This document shows, piece by piece, positions 24,217-35,546 of a stretch of 64,000 nt of DNA. Under the pieces are notes generated by a model. The model saw only the letters and a list, made by a program, of their open reading frames with translations. It was not told where the DNA came from and made no database searches. Position 1 is the first letter of the stretch; the number at the start of each line of letters is the position of its first letter. The position numbers and the translations under genes were made by a program. This DNA comes from Selaginella tamariscina (Eukaryota > Streptophyta > Lycopodiopsida > Selaginellales > Selaginellaceae), in assembly GCA_003024785.1 (NCBI GenBank), contig PUQB01000167.1:124001-188000 (forward strand). The letters are read 5' to 3'.

Positions 24217-25899
24217 TGTCAGAGTTTTAACCCAAAGGGCCAACACGTGGCAACACGTGGCTGACAAGTGGCCATTCGACGTCATCACCTTGTGTGAACA
24301 ACGCTAAGTCTTCCAATAACCCTAAGAGTCTGACTCTGGGGCCCATTAGGCAAAAGACTTAGAGTACTACCCTAAGTCCCCTAGAATGACCATCCCCTAA
24401 ACCCTAGAGGGTAACCCGAGTAGACTTTAGGATCCTGTCCTAATAGACCTAGATAGGCTCATGCCCTAACCCCACAAAGGAGATGTGTCTCACACATACC
24501 CTCATGACAGAGTCAAGGCATCGTCACTTACCCCTTGAGGAATCACCCTCATCCGAGAGTACAACCCCTTTAGGGCGACAAGGGGTACCCTGAACCATGA
24601 CTAACCCCTAAGGGTTTAAGTGGCCAAGTCATACCCTAGACCTAGGGCTAGTACTTAGTGAGGACACGAGTGTGCGCCGTAGGCGGACACAAGTGTTTTA
24701 CTAAGCAAACTCCCTAAGGTTAGGTTTGGATAACCCTAAGCACATGAACTTGCGAGTGCCTCACGAAAGGGCTCCTGCTTAACATGCTTAGGTTGTTTAA
24801 CCCTTGAATTCCAAGGAGAACACTCCCCTAGCCAAGTGTGTCAAGGCACACCTAGTTATGAGGCCTAACCTCCTTGAGCGGATGCTCAAGGCTTAGCACC
24901 CTAGTGCAAGCACAAGCATGCATGTTAGCTAGAGTATCCAACCCCTTGGCAACAAGCCTATGACATAACCCCAAAGGGCGTGCCTCGACATTGTACCATG
25001 TGACGTTTAGCCCAGTGTCACATCTCCATGTGACACTGCCTTTCCTGATGTGAGCTATCATGCCATAGCCCTTAGATTCGAGAGTTGCACCAAGTGCCAC
25101 AAACGTGGCTCCTAAATGCCAACTCTAGAACCCTCAATTATCCTCAAGACCTGGTAAGGAAACCCTTGTCAATCAAGAACCCACAACCACAGTTGGACAA
25201 GGACACGAACATGCCCTAGTTAGTGTGAGTGTTGCTCCTAGCTTGACGTGAAGGAGGAGGCTTTCTTGGTACATGCATCCGGCAAGACCTCCCATGCGTG
25301 GATTCGCCAACGTTAAGGTAAGCTACCCCGAAGGTGGGACGTACCCCTGTCGTCTAGAAGTTAGGGCGGCACAACAGAGGGTTGTACCTTAACGACACAA
25401 GCTAAAGCTTGCACTGGCAGAAGAGCAACGAACTCAGTCATGAACCCAGGAGCTCTCCTACATATACTCTACCTTATTTATGTGAAGGAGCCCCCCCCCT
25501 CTTTTCCTGTATGTGTAAGTGGGCTGGCACTAAATGCCAGCCCCTTAGTTAATGAGATGAGTTTGCACACTAACCCCTACCCCTAAACCCTAACCAAGGG
25601 GGTGGGGGTTTAGGGCGTGGGTTAGGTCAACCCTAGGGGTGTTCCTAACCCTATTTAACATGCCAAACTCATATTAACTAGGACGTCAAAATTGAGGGTG
25701 GGTTTTCTAGAAGGTAAGTGCTACTTTTGCTTAGAGTTTCTCGCGACATCTAAAGATAACCGGCCGGACTACCCCTAAACACCTAAGTGCACTAAGCGAG
25801 GTTGTTTCTCACTACATCTAGGGTTTGTCAACATAGTACAGTAGGTAATAACAGTCAACGTCCAAAGTAAAGGGTCAAGTCATAGTAAAAACTATGACA
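24217..25899 (-). repeat. Solo LTR, 1683 bp, related to the 5858-18507 family
   Basis: Ends are TGTCAGAG on the left and ACTATGACA on the right, with a perfect 5-bp target duplication CAATG (24212-24216 and 25900-25904). Read on the minus strand it starts TGTCATAGTTTTTACTATGA like the LTR at 5858 and ends AAAACTCTGACA like both copies. It shares the CCGGCCGG and CTAAGTGCACTAAGCG blocks (inverted) but is about twice as long. No internal element sequence accompanies it, so it is what remains after LTR-LTR recombination. Confidence 0.9.
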
Positions 25900-25904
25900 C
25901 AATG

Positions 25905-26285
25905 CCCCCTTCTGTGCAAGCTCGTCACCTCTATATTCTCTCTTCAAGGAATGTGTTTTATCTCAAAAGTGTCAAATCCCCTTTTGAAATCTTGAACATG
26001 CTCAAAAAGCACTAGCAACTCAAACTTTCTCACCTTCCATTGACCTTGCACTTGGTTCACCACCAACTTAGAGTCACAAACTGCAACCACATTCTTCGCT
26101 CCTTGTTTCCTTGCCTCCTTCAATCCTTAAATCAATGCAGAATACTCTACTTGATTGTAAGAATTAGCATTAGAAGTTGGCTCAAAAATTTTGATTCACT
26201 TCCGTACTGAATTAGTTAGCATGAACCCTACACTCGCAACTTGCTTCTTTGGCTTGTATGCTCCATCAAAATTGACTTGCCACAT
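25905..26285 (-). pseudogene. RNase H-like domain upstream of gag
   Basis: The minus strand from about 26285 reads WQVNFDGAYKPKKQVASVGF, then QVEYSALI, VVAVCDSKLVVNQVQGQW, and near the end GDELAQKG. The order and spacing match an RNase H fold with the catalytic residues D (NFDGA), E (VEYSA), D (VCDSK) and the C-terminal D (GDELA) all present, of the type found as an extra RNase H domain in some plant Ty3/gypsy elements. Three stops interrupt it. Its place before gag, not after RT, is unusual. The solo LTR was inserted directly after it. Confidence 0.72.
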
Positions 26286-26731
26286 TAACAAGCACAATTG
26301 AACCACAATACTCTTGTTTCACCAAACTCCACACTCCACAAGATTCCCAAAGACTTGGATGAATCCAATGAGATATTATTACAACTACAACGTGAGGATT
26401 GATATATGGAAGATCCATATGCCTCATCAATATCACCACTATCACATGGGTGTCAAATCTTGATCCATGCTTGGTTTACCTCTCGCCTTCTCAAAAGCAC
26501 ATTTGCAATTGCAAGTTGTATTCCAACTTGAATTCTTCAAATCCCCACGCTCAAATGACCACCAACTTGTTATTTAAAGCAAACCCATGTAAATGCTTAA
26601 AACAACACTTTAATATTTAATTTTGAAGAGACCTTGGAAGTTAAAAGAACCTTCTCCAAAAAGGATGCTCAAGTTTATAAAAATTCATAAACAATGCACA
26701 TTAGCATTCCGCACTAATCGCTTCAAAGACA

Positions 26732-27456
26732 TGTCAAAGGAAAATCACTTGGGGACTAATATGTTTGAGACTTGATGGCTTTAGTGATAATGCATTATAA
26801 TAGTCCTTGCTAATGATCATACACATAAAAAAAAAAAAAAAGGGAAAACATAAAATGAAACTCATGACACAAAAGATACACTAACTAATTTTTATATTTT
26901 ATTATAAGAACATACACAAATAGTATAATCTCATTACACCTATTTACAAAGTAAGAAAATAAAAGAAGAAACTAGAGACTCTCCTCTATATCCCTCTATT
27001 TCTCAAACCCTTAAGTCTTGATTCCTTATATACCCAAAATAATATAAAGAATGCATGTAGAATAGGGTAAGGATGTAAGAGATGGTGTAAGATGGGGTTA
27101 CATAAGAATAATGGTAGAGGGTTATGGAAGAAGGTGGGTTTGACCTATAAATGGTGGGTTTATGGAAGAAGGTTGACTTGACCCATAAATGATGGGGGTT
27201 TATGAAAGAAGGTGACTTGACTTTGACTTGGGAAGGTGATAAAGAAGGTGCATGGAAAAATACAAAGAAAATGTGCATAGTCAAAGCAAGCACTAACTAT
27301 ATGCATTAACATAATAATGTTGACTAGTTTGATTATGCAAAAAAAGATAAAGAAGGGGGTAAAGTGAAATAAAGATGTATAAATACAAGTAGAAGACTAG
27401 TCCACTACATGCATACTAGGGGCTACTAAGGTGATGGTCCAAATTTTCCTATGACA
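26732..27456 (-). repeat. Right LTR of rearranged element
   Basis: 725 bp, partner of 21328-22046. For the minus-sense coding content this is the 5' LTR. The bases inside it (minus strand from 26731) read TGTCTTTGAAGCG, which is neither a TGG-type tRNA primer site nor complementary to any stretch of the LTR that I can find. Confidence 0.85.
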
Positions 27457-27845
27457 ACATCCATGTATCACAATCATACCTACATATGTATGTCAATACC
27501 CAAAAGCCATAATGTTTGCCACATTCCAAAAAACTCACTTTCAAAAAATTCCAACGAACAAAACGTGGAAGCTACATACATAGTCCACACAAAATATTTC
27601 CTTTACTTCTACATAACAAATTTCACTTGCATTTCAAATTAGAAGAATGGTGAGAATTTTTCTGTAACGAAACATATAACATAAATACCTAGATTGTCAG
27701 GGTCACTAGTCCACTGACGTCCTTGCCTTATAAATGGTATTTGGTAGACACACATATTTGTGTCAATAGACCTAATGTTGAAAGATTAACTTCTCATCAA
27801 AAGCTGCTCCTATTATTTTGGAAACCGCTACGAGTTGCACTTGTG

Positions 27846-30798
27846 TTATTTGTTGGCCTTTTGCATATTTATGAGAATTTTGACTTCAGCAATACTCAGC
27901 CTCCATGCAATAGTGCCATACTCTGAACATTTTTTTGACAAGTCAACCACTACTTCCTTCGAGTTCACAACAACAATTCCGTCCTTAACTAGAACTGTGT
28001 TAGCATAGTGAATGGAGTTTGGTTTCACAAAGCTTGCATTAAGCTTGGTAGTCAGACACTCTGAAGGCAACATACCATCACGCTCATCCATAAGTTTTTC
28101 CTCAACTGTCGTAAAGAAAAACCTAAAAACGTTAAACTATTAAATTGTCCAAATTAAACATATAACAAAATCCTCACCTCAAATGAGCCTTTGTAAAGGT
28201 GAGCTCCATCTCCTTGTTGTAGCATTTAGTCCTTTAAAATCTGATTCATACAGATAGCACCAAGTATTTGAAGATAGTTCATATCTATAGATATCCTCAC
28301 ACAAGTGACCTCTTCCAAAGGCATGTATTAGTGTTGATTGACATGGACCAAACCTTTCAACCCATAACACCTTCACAGTGTTGTAGTACTCACGAAATTC
28401 CTCCAATGTTTCCACAATCCAACCATGACTTCTGCTCCAATTGTACAAAACTCTTGTAAGTTTAGTGAGCAACGAACAAAGGCGCAAATACTCAATGTCT
28501 ATGAGACCATCCACAACATATGGAAGGTACCACTATGCAAAGTGTTGATGTTCTTCAGCTTTCTCGACTGACATGTCATTGGATGATTTGGTGCACGATC
28601 TTTCTTCATACAACTAGTTCTATTTTGTAGTATGGTTTGCATTCTTGCCATGATAGTGGCTTCTTCCCCAACTTCTTTTAGAGCGGTGAACAACGCCTCA
28701 TTAAACACTTTGAGCACGTTCAAGGACACCAGATGCATGACGTCATAAGTAGGCAACTCAAGAATGCTTAACCTGAAAAAGAAAAAACAATAGTTAATGT
28801 AATTGCAAAGTTCAATTAGATAATGTCCTCCAAACCCATACACATTGTATAGTTGATGTAGCCGGCTACGACCGCGAACTCCAGAGTTCCTTTGGAGCTT
28901 ATGCATCCTCATGGGGTTAGGTGTAGCTTCAACTTCCAAAATAGCACTCTAAATTTCGTGGAAGGAACGTTTTACTACTGGTTCCATGGAATTCTAAAGA
29001 ATATTTGCATGTTTCCATTTATTGCCATCCTACAACATAGGTGTTTTGCATTTTCGACAATTGTTTTTCCCACCTGCAGAAACACAAATGATAGTGAATG
29101 TGCTAGCCAAAAACAAAAAAAACCATTACTTACGAAAACCATAATAGATTACAAAAATGATGACCATGCTAAAAGTTATAAAATAATGCCATTATTGAAA
29201 CTCTTACCACTTGACAATTTTAGTACTTTGCATTATGCATGGTGATCAACAGAAAGTACCAATAGCAACACTCTCATCTGAAACTTTTGTGGAAGTCCTC
29301 CATAGTGCTTGGAACTCAAACGATAATCAACTTCCATCCCTTGCACAAATAGTGTTGTCAATTCATCAACAAGAAGATCAAGGAATGGATCAAGGCTATC
29401 TGTGCCGACTTCCATTTATGACTTCGGGATGTACATGGCCGAGAAGGTCATTGTTGCTACTGTTGTTCCATGAAGTCCTGGATTCAAGATCTTTGCATTC
29501 AAAGCCTACTGCACCTTTGTTTGGTTCGAGCTGACTAAAATTCGTCCCAATGGATTTGCAGTGCTAAATTCCTTGGATCCCCCCTCACAACAATCCTCCG
29601 AGCTGGGAAAGACCATAGGCATCTAGCATAGCAATATTCATACAAGCATCTTTTTCTAGCCATTGGTGCATGAATTCTTCACAGCATGTGCATTGAATTG
29701 GAAGCTCAAATTCTTGGTCAAGATCAAAAAAAGCTTGATACTGCTGCCACATACTGCCCTCCCAAATCTTAGAGATAGTTGATGGAGGTTCATGCACAGC
29801 CTTCCCTTTCCAGCTTTCCTGCCAAGGCCACAAGTCTTCCTAGCATATGGATCGTACCTTTGCATAGAGGCGAAGCCTTGTAGAAAGTGGTATGTAGTAG
29901 AAGGATACTGCATCTTTGATCCCAACTCCACAATAGGGGAATGCTTCCCTACATACTTCACACCTCTGCCTGGGTACCCTATTACAAAAAGCCACTATAG
30001 TTAGCTAGAAACTCTATCGCTGAAATGCAAAAGTAAATTTACTTGCAAACCAGATCATCGAAACATAAGCTGGCCAATCCTTGTGGCAACAAAAATTCTT
30101 CCTCTTTGCGTTTGGCATGCCCAATCGTGCTCGCAACCTATTGAAAGCACAAGATGTACGAGGGACTTTCAAACCTTGCAACACCCTATCCAAGAAGGAT
30201 CAAAGATCCAAGCTAGACTCTGGTGATTAGTGGCAAATAATGAATCTAGGACCTTCAAATGAAGTGCTTCAAAAATATGGCCATTGTCAAAAATTTTACA
30301 AAGTTGCAACAAAGAATGCAGCATTGTAGCTTCTATTGTGACGTTTGCATTTTCCTTACGAACTCGCGATTGCACCTACTCTTTGGCTGCATCCTCGAGA
30401 AGATCAATACCACAGCCTTCAAAATCAATGTTCTCTTCCATTAGACCTTGGAGATGTTTGAAAACAGCTCTGATCATGGTAACATCATCCATAGCTTGTA
30501 CTTCATCTAGATTCGAAATGTGACATTCTTCTGCTACTTTATCAATCCCATTTCTGTAAATTGAACCTCAAGGAACAAAGACTATGCAAGTGTTTGTAGA
30601 AGCTTGAAGAACTCTAGTATTATCATCCAAACCATGAACATGACGACAATCATCACATTTACAAACATACACTAGTGTCTTCCTGATTGTATGCCCATCT
30701 AGTTTGTTGTTGTTGCACCAGTTTCCTCTAATTCCACCTCCATGCACTCCTTGAGAGTTTTCACCATTGACAACATATTGTCTCCTAGATTGTGTCAT
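27846..30798 (-). pseudogene. CACTA-type (tnp2-like) transposase, main part
   Basis: Several minus-strand exons fit the tnp2 transposase family of CACTA elements, which cut and paste DNA. KIWEGSMWQQYQAFFD lies near 29745. A segment at 29233-29415 reads PFLDLLVDELTTLFVQGMEV, the conserved block after the catalytic region. A CxxC-type segment CRKCKTPML lies near 29050, GVRGRSRL near 28870, and LPTYDVMHLVSLNVLKVFNE near 28730 (the conserved MH block). SRSHGWIVETLEEFREYYNT follows near 28400. Introns with GT-AG ends separate the parts, for example about 28777-28846 and about 29074-29206. Stops (for example near 30390 and 30180) suggest decay. The N-terminus lies beyond the inserted element, ending at 35567. 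Confidence 0.62.
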
Positions 30799-30810
30799 TC
30801 TGATTTGGGG

Positions 30811-31349
30811 TGTTTAAAGGCCAAAAATATAGCATGTAGGAACTGCATACATAGGACTTTCCTACGGTGGAGGAATAACTTGTAGGAAAGTAGTAGTAGG
30901 AAATATCCTGTGTACAGGAAAAATCCTACAGCAGTAGGAAAAATCCTACAGGGTAGGAAGGATCCTACGGTTGCAGGAAGCAGACAGTTATGACGGTTGG
31001 AGGAGGACAGGATTCGGTTAGGGCAAAAGGGCAAGAAGGAGAGAGACTATGAAGGCTATGAAGGCTATGGAGAGCAATGCATGAGAGAGAGAGTATCTTT
31101 GGGAGAGAAGTAAGTCTCCACACTTGCTATCTCTTTGTATTCATATAGTAATGCAAGTGCATATTTATGGTGTATTGTGAATGCTTATACATGGCAATGG
31201 CCAAAGCAAAATCCTATCCTTGACCTTAGAGACGAAATAAGTATATATCTAGAGCTCTCTATTGGACGAAATCCCTACACTTTAACTGCAAAGCTTTTCC
31301 TGCGCTGTGAACAGTGTTTTCTGCACACAGGAAAGTTTTTATGTTAACA
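30811..31349 (+). repeat. 5' LTR of the non-autonomous element
   Basis: It contains clustered inverted words such as TAGGAAATATCCTGTGTACA and AGGAAAAATCCTACAG (30895-30975), followed by GAAGGCTATGAAGGCTATGG. Differences from the 3' copy are few and mostly short indels, which fits a recent insertion or residual sequencing indels. An open frame at 31135-31347 is LTR sequence, not a gene. Confidence 0.92.
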
Positions 31350-31351
31350 CA

Positions 31352-31370
31352 TGGCGACCACGGAGGGATT
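31352..31370 (+). promoter_or_regulatory. Candidate tRNA primer-binding site
   Basis: TGGCGACCACGGAGGG starts two bases after the LTR. A TGG start fits pairing with the universal CCA end of a tRNA. I cannot name the tRNA with confidence. Confidence 0.6.
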
Positions 31371-31477
31371 TCGCCATTGTTGTGGAGGAATTTGTTGAAT
31401 TCCTAAGTGAGAAGTGATATAGCTCTGAGAGAAGTAGAGCTTAAGTGAAAAAGAAGTGTGTATATATATGATGATGG

Positions 31478-33125
31478 ATGGAGCCTTGGAGGCAACATAA
31501 TCCTAACTCGTCTCTAGCAAGAGAGAGAGATAATAGGCAGGCCGAGAGAGAGGCTGCCCGAGCTGAGCAAATAGAGCTTGCTAATAGGCAAGAAGCTCTT
31601 ATAAAACTCATTGATCAGATAGGAGAAAGTGCTGCTAAAGGTGTGGAGGATATACAATACGGTGACTATCAAACTGCAGGAGAAGAGGAGTTGGAAGGAA
31701 CTCCTCGGAGAACAGGATTTCCTATTAGACCAGGAGGAGTATCTCCTGGAAATTCCCCTCTTGGTGAGGAGGAAGGTGGTAGAGAAAACCCACCGAGTAT
31801 GTCTAATATGACACTTTTCCCCGGAATGTTGGGAGGCACATTGATGTTCCCAATATTTTCCGCAGGAAAGAAGGAAAATCCTAAAAGACATTTATTGCAG
31901 TTTGAGGAAGTTGTAAAGTTGTATAAAGTAAGCAATGCAGATAAGTTGCTTATATTTCCTCACACATTAAAAGGAAATGCATCTGATTGGTATTATGAGT
32001 TGGAGAAAGATGTGAGAGAAGATTATGAGAAAGTTACAGAAGCTTTTAAAGAATACTTTAAAAAGGAAGAGTTGCCTGAAGAGCACTTAGAGAAGCTCAG
32101 AAATATCCTACAAGGAAAAACTGAAACTCTAGAGGAATATACACACCGTTTTAAAAAGCATGAAAAGAAATGCTCACTATATGTTAAGGAAGAAGCTTTG
32201 CTTCAATGGTATAAGCAAGGATTGCAGAAGCCATATAGGCATTATGCAATGACAATTGAGGAAGTAGACAGGAAAGATCTTGTAAAGCATCTTAAAGATT
32301 ATGAGAAGAAGAGGAGACAAATAGAAAATAGCAGAAGGAAAGATAAAATCCTCAAGGAGAAAGGAGGATAGTTCAGATGATGAGGATGAACCTATCAAAG
32401 TTCGGGATTATAAGGCTGATGAGAGAATGTTATTACAGCTAGTTAAGTCCTTGAAAGGTAATCCTGTGTATAAGGAATTAGATGCCAAAGTATGGTGTGC
32501 CAAGTGTAAAAATCCTGGACATACTAAGGATGAGTGTAGACTACAGTTGCCAAAATGTCAAATATGTGATAAAGAAGGACATTCGGCAAAAGACTGTAAG
32601 TATTTTATTAATCAAAATGTGGCACGTGTGGAAAAAGAAAGGAGAAAGGAAGGAAGAAAGGAAGGCTGGTATAACAGGCCGTTTCCTGTGAGACAACCAC
32701 CTGTTACCACATTCCCATCTCGGAATAGGAAACTCTATTATGAGGAACAGCCTGGGAGTTGGGAAGAAGGAAGAAATAGGAATCCTTTTGATAACAGAAG
32801 GAATGTTCCTTATACAGGAGGAGATGATAGGCTGTATGAGGGGAATCAAACTAGATATGCTCCACCATACAAGCCTAATATGGGAAGGAAGGAGACGTCC
32901 TACAGAGGACCAGAAAGATATCCAAGAAAAGAAAGTTATGGAGATCAAAATAACTATAGACAAAGACAAGTACAAGGAAGGAATTCTATTAATCTTACTT
33001 GTTATACATGTGGAGAGAAAGGACATATTTCTCCAAATTGTCCTAAGAATCAGCCTTCCACCTCAAACAATGCTCCTAAGAGAGAGCTTGGAGCTCGGTT
33101 CATTGATGTGGAGAGAATGAGCTAA
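31478..33125 (+). CDS. Gag polyprotein of the non-autonomous element (one frame change)
   Basis: The first frame (31478-32371, 297 codons) begins MEPWRQHNPN, has a charged N-terminus, then the retrotransposon gag domain at about residues 108-270 with LKGNASDWYYELEKDVRED and the LRNILQGKTETLEEYTHRF block. The second frame (32427-33125, open from about 32350) carries the nucleocapsid: CAKCKNPGHTKDEC, CQICDKEGHSAKDC, an Arg/Tyr-rich spacer, and CYTCGEKGHISPNC. All three fit C-x2-C-x4-H-x4-C. The shift between frames lies near 32340-32370, inside a purine-rich stretch, and may be a true mutation, a sequencing indel or a frameshift site. Three knuckles are more than the usual one or two. Confidence 0.82.
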
Positions 33126-33423
33126 AAACCATCCTGCCGTGAGAGCAGTAATCTGTACAAAAAGAAATATATGTCAGAAACAGGAATACCTTCCAGCAGA
33201 AGAAGGAAATTCTGTGTATCCATTGCGGGATAGTACAAACAATGGGAGAGATGAACACTCATCTCCAAGAACGAGATCTCCCTGAGTATATCTCGGATGA
33301 TGATACACAACCGACGGATATACCTAAAGATCTAAAAATAACTGATTCTATTTTAGGGAAGAATATTCAGAGAAAAAGAATATTCCTGTAAAACAGAGTA
33401 ACCCTAGAAAACAGAGCATTCCT

Positions 33424-34319
33424 GTGAAACGGATTCAGGATGACGTGGCAGAATCAATGGCTCAAAGTGCATTGAGCCAAGAAATTACAATCACGTTGGG
33501 ACAATTAATACATATTGCCCCATATATTAAAAATCAAATCTTGGAAATGTTGAACATTGTTCCAAAATCCTTACCTGCATATACAGGAAATGAAATTCAC
33601 CGAGTAGAAAAACATTATGAAAAAGAAGGTGATTATGATGGGTATGTGCCCAGCATTACTGTATATATTGGTAAAAACAAGATAAAAGAAGTCCTTATAG
33701 ATGGAGGCTCAGGAGTTAATTTTATTGAGGAACATGCTTGTAAGAAAATGGGTTTAGGACCCATTGAGCCTGCTCCTTTTAATTTAAAAATGGCAGACCA
33801 GAGAAGTGTCAAGCCTACAGGTATAGTGAGAGGAGTGACTATATCTATAAAGGGTCTTAAATATAAGTGTCCCTTATTGTCCTCCAAATGGAAGGAAAAG
33901 ATACTGTATATACTATGTTATTAGGTAGGCCTTGGCTGAAAACTGCTAAAGTTATACAGGATTGGGGAACAGGAAAGATGACGCTGGGAGAAGGAGAAGG
34001 AAAACCGGTGATATACAATCATACAAAAAGGTATGTTAAAAAGGAAAATAGACCTCTTATTTTAGAAGGATATGACTGGTTTAATGGCTTAGACGATCAG
34101 GAAGAAGTAGAAATCCTGAAAGCATATCCTGACTTAAAAGTCCTGACAGATATAGACTTAAACGTAGTGCTGAAAGGAAAGAAAACTGTTCAGCAGAAGG
34201 AAGAAGATAGGCCCGGATTGCAGGAAAAGTTCTATAAGGCAATCCCATATGAGATTGATTTACAGGAACAACCTGCGAGTATACATATGTGTATACTACA
34301 GATCCTTTGCAGCAAGTGA
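33424..34319 (+). pseudogene. Protease region of the non-autonomous element
   Basis: The frame at 33424-33924 includes the linker ITLGQLIHIAPYIKNQILEM and the active site VLIDGGSGVNFIEEHACKKM near 33690. The frame at 33867-34319 continues with MLLGRPWLKTAKVIQDWG, the second conserved retropepsin block, so one frame change lies near 33880-33900. The protease would cut the gag and pol polyprotein. DGG in place of DTG is common in plant Ty3/gypsy elements of this kind. Confidence 0.8.
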
Positions 34320-34397
34320 ATATAGGTACAGAAAATGAACCTAAAAACCTATTCATTGCTCAGGAATTAGATAAAGAATTCCGGAAAAAGGATTGAA

Positions 34398-34811
34398 TTG
34401 CTTCAAAAATATCAGGATGTTTTTGCCTGGTCCTATAAAGATCTTAAAGGCATACCTCCTGAATTGTGTACACACACTATACAATTATTACCAGGAAGTG
34501 AGCCTGTGAAACAGAGAGCATATAGGATGAATCCTAATTATGCACAGCTTGTGAAGGAGGAGATAGATAAGCTGTTAAGTGTAGGTTTTATTTATCCTAT
34601 ACAGGGTGCACAATGGTTATCACCACTTGTGATTGTTCCTAAAAAGAATGGAAAGTTGAGAGTATGTGTAAACTATAAGAAGTTAAATGATGCCACAAAG
34701 AAGGATGTTTTTCCTATTCCGTTTATAGAGGATGAGCCTAAGGAACAGGAAGGAAAAACTATTCAGGAACAGGAAGGAAAAACTATTCAGGAACAGGAAG
34801 AAAGCAAATAG
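34398..34811 (+). pseudogene. Truncated reverse transcriptase start with Glu/Gln-rich tail
   Basis: The 137-codon frame starts in the connection before RT (LQKYQDVFAWSYKDLKGIPP) and covers the first RT strands (WLSPLVIVPKKNGKLRVCVN, then YKKLNDATKKDVFPIPFI). It then changes abruptly to a threefold repeat of EQEGKTIQ-like units and stops at 34811. The palm with the catalytic aspartates is missing, so it has no polymerase activity. Degenerate coiled-coil-like sequence rich in Glu, Asn and His follows to about 34960. The junction suggests an internal deletion joining RT to a later or foreign segment. Confidence 0.8.
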
Positions 34812-34991
34812 TGACCTAAGGAACATCATGAAGAAAATCAAGTGCTACAACTCAAGGTATCAACTTCCAACCAAGAACTAAAGGAAGAGAGGAACAACTT
34901 TCAAAAGCATAAAGAGGAGAATCTAGAGTACCATGAAAATCAACATCATAAGGAAGGATAGGATAGGTGCAATGAGGACATTGCAAAGATT

Positions 34992-35006
34992 CAAGGTGGG
35001 GAATAG
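34992..35006 (+). promoter_or_regulatory. Polypurine tract
   Basis: CAAGGTGGGGAATAG directly precedes the 3' LTR start at 35007. The AAGGTGGGGAA core is purine-rich as expected for plus-strand priming. Confidence 0.65.
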
Positions 35007-35541
35007 TGTTAGAGGCCAAAAATATAGCATGTAGGAACTGCATACATAGGACTTTCCTACGGTGGAGAATAACTTGTAGGAAAGTAGTAGTAGGAAATAT
35101 CCTGTGTACAGGAAAAATCCTAGCAGTAGGAAAAATCCTACAGGGTAGGAAGGATCCTACGGTTGCAGGAAGCAGACAGTTATGACGGTTGGAGGAGGAC
35201 AGGATTCGGTTAGGGCAAGGAAGGGCAAGAAGGAGAGAGACTATGAAGGCTATGAAGGCTATGGAGAGCAATGCATGAGAGAGAGTATCTTTGGGAGAGA
35301 AGTAAGTCTCCACACTTGCTATCTCTTTGTATTCATATAGTAATGCAAGTGCATATTTATGGTGTATTGTGAATGCTTATACATGGCAATGGCCAAAGCA
35401 AAATCCTATCCTTGACCTTAGAGACGAAATAAGTAATATTAGAGCTCTCTATTGGACGAAATCCCTACACTTTAACGTGCAAAGCTTTTCCTGCGCTGTG
35501 AACAGTGTTTTCTGCACACAGGAAAGTTTTCCATGTTAACA
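35007..35541 (+). repeat. 3' LTR of the non-autonomous element
   Basis: 535 bp, partner of 30811-31349. It starts TGTTAGAGGCC (TGTTTAAAGGCC in the 5' copy) and ends CATGTTAACA. An open frame at 35327-35539 is LTR sequence. Confidence 0.92.
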
Positions 35542-35546
35542 GGGGG

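Larger units (their letters stand above)
21328..27456 (-). mobile_element. Old, rearranged minus-strand Ty3/gypsy-type element
   Basis: Two direct repeats, 21328-22046 (719 bp) and 26732-27456 (725 bp), both start TGTC(A/G)AAGG and end TGACA, as LTRs do. Between them on the minus strand, in order of transcription, lie an RNase H-like domain, gag, protease and the beginning of RT; no complete RT and no integrase are present. I find no matching 5-bp target duplication (GACGT against ACATC) and no TGG-type primer site. The element may be a recombinant of two copies. A solo LTR of another family is inserted at 24217-25899. Confidence 0.75.
30811..35541 (+). mobile_element. Short non-autonomous Ty3/gypsy element (gag, protease, RT start only)
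   Basis: LTRs at 30811-31349 (539 bp) and 35007-35541 (535 bp) start TGTT and end TTAACA. Flanks are TGGGG (30806-30810) and GGGGG (35542-35546), a target duplication with one change. Between them are gag with three CCHC knuckles, a DGG-type protease and the first part of RT; the RT catalytic YxDD box, RNase H and integrase are absent. It would need enzymes from another element. The insertion interrupts the N-terminal coding sequence of the CACTA-type transposase. Confidence 0.9.

Noticed and set aside
21323..27461. Target duplication for the element at 21328-27456
   Set aside because: The flanks GACGT and ACATC do not match in any shift tried, so none is claimed.
31514..33120. Long minus-strand and alternative plus-strand frames across the gag region of the non-autonomous element
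   Set aside because: They overlap gag, whose domains and CCHC knuckles are clear in the plus-strand frames; the others have no recognisable motifs.
30811..35541. Endogenous pararetrovirus (caulimovirid) origin
   Set aside because: Two LTRs with a near-matching target duplication, a primer site at the LTR edge and a gag of the retrotransposon type fit Ty3/gypsy; no movement protein is seen.
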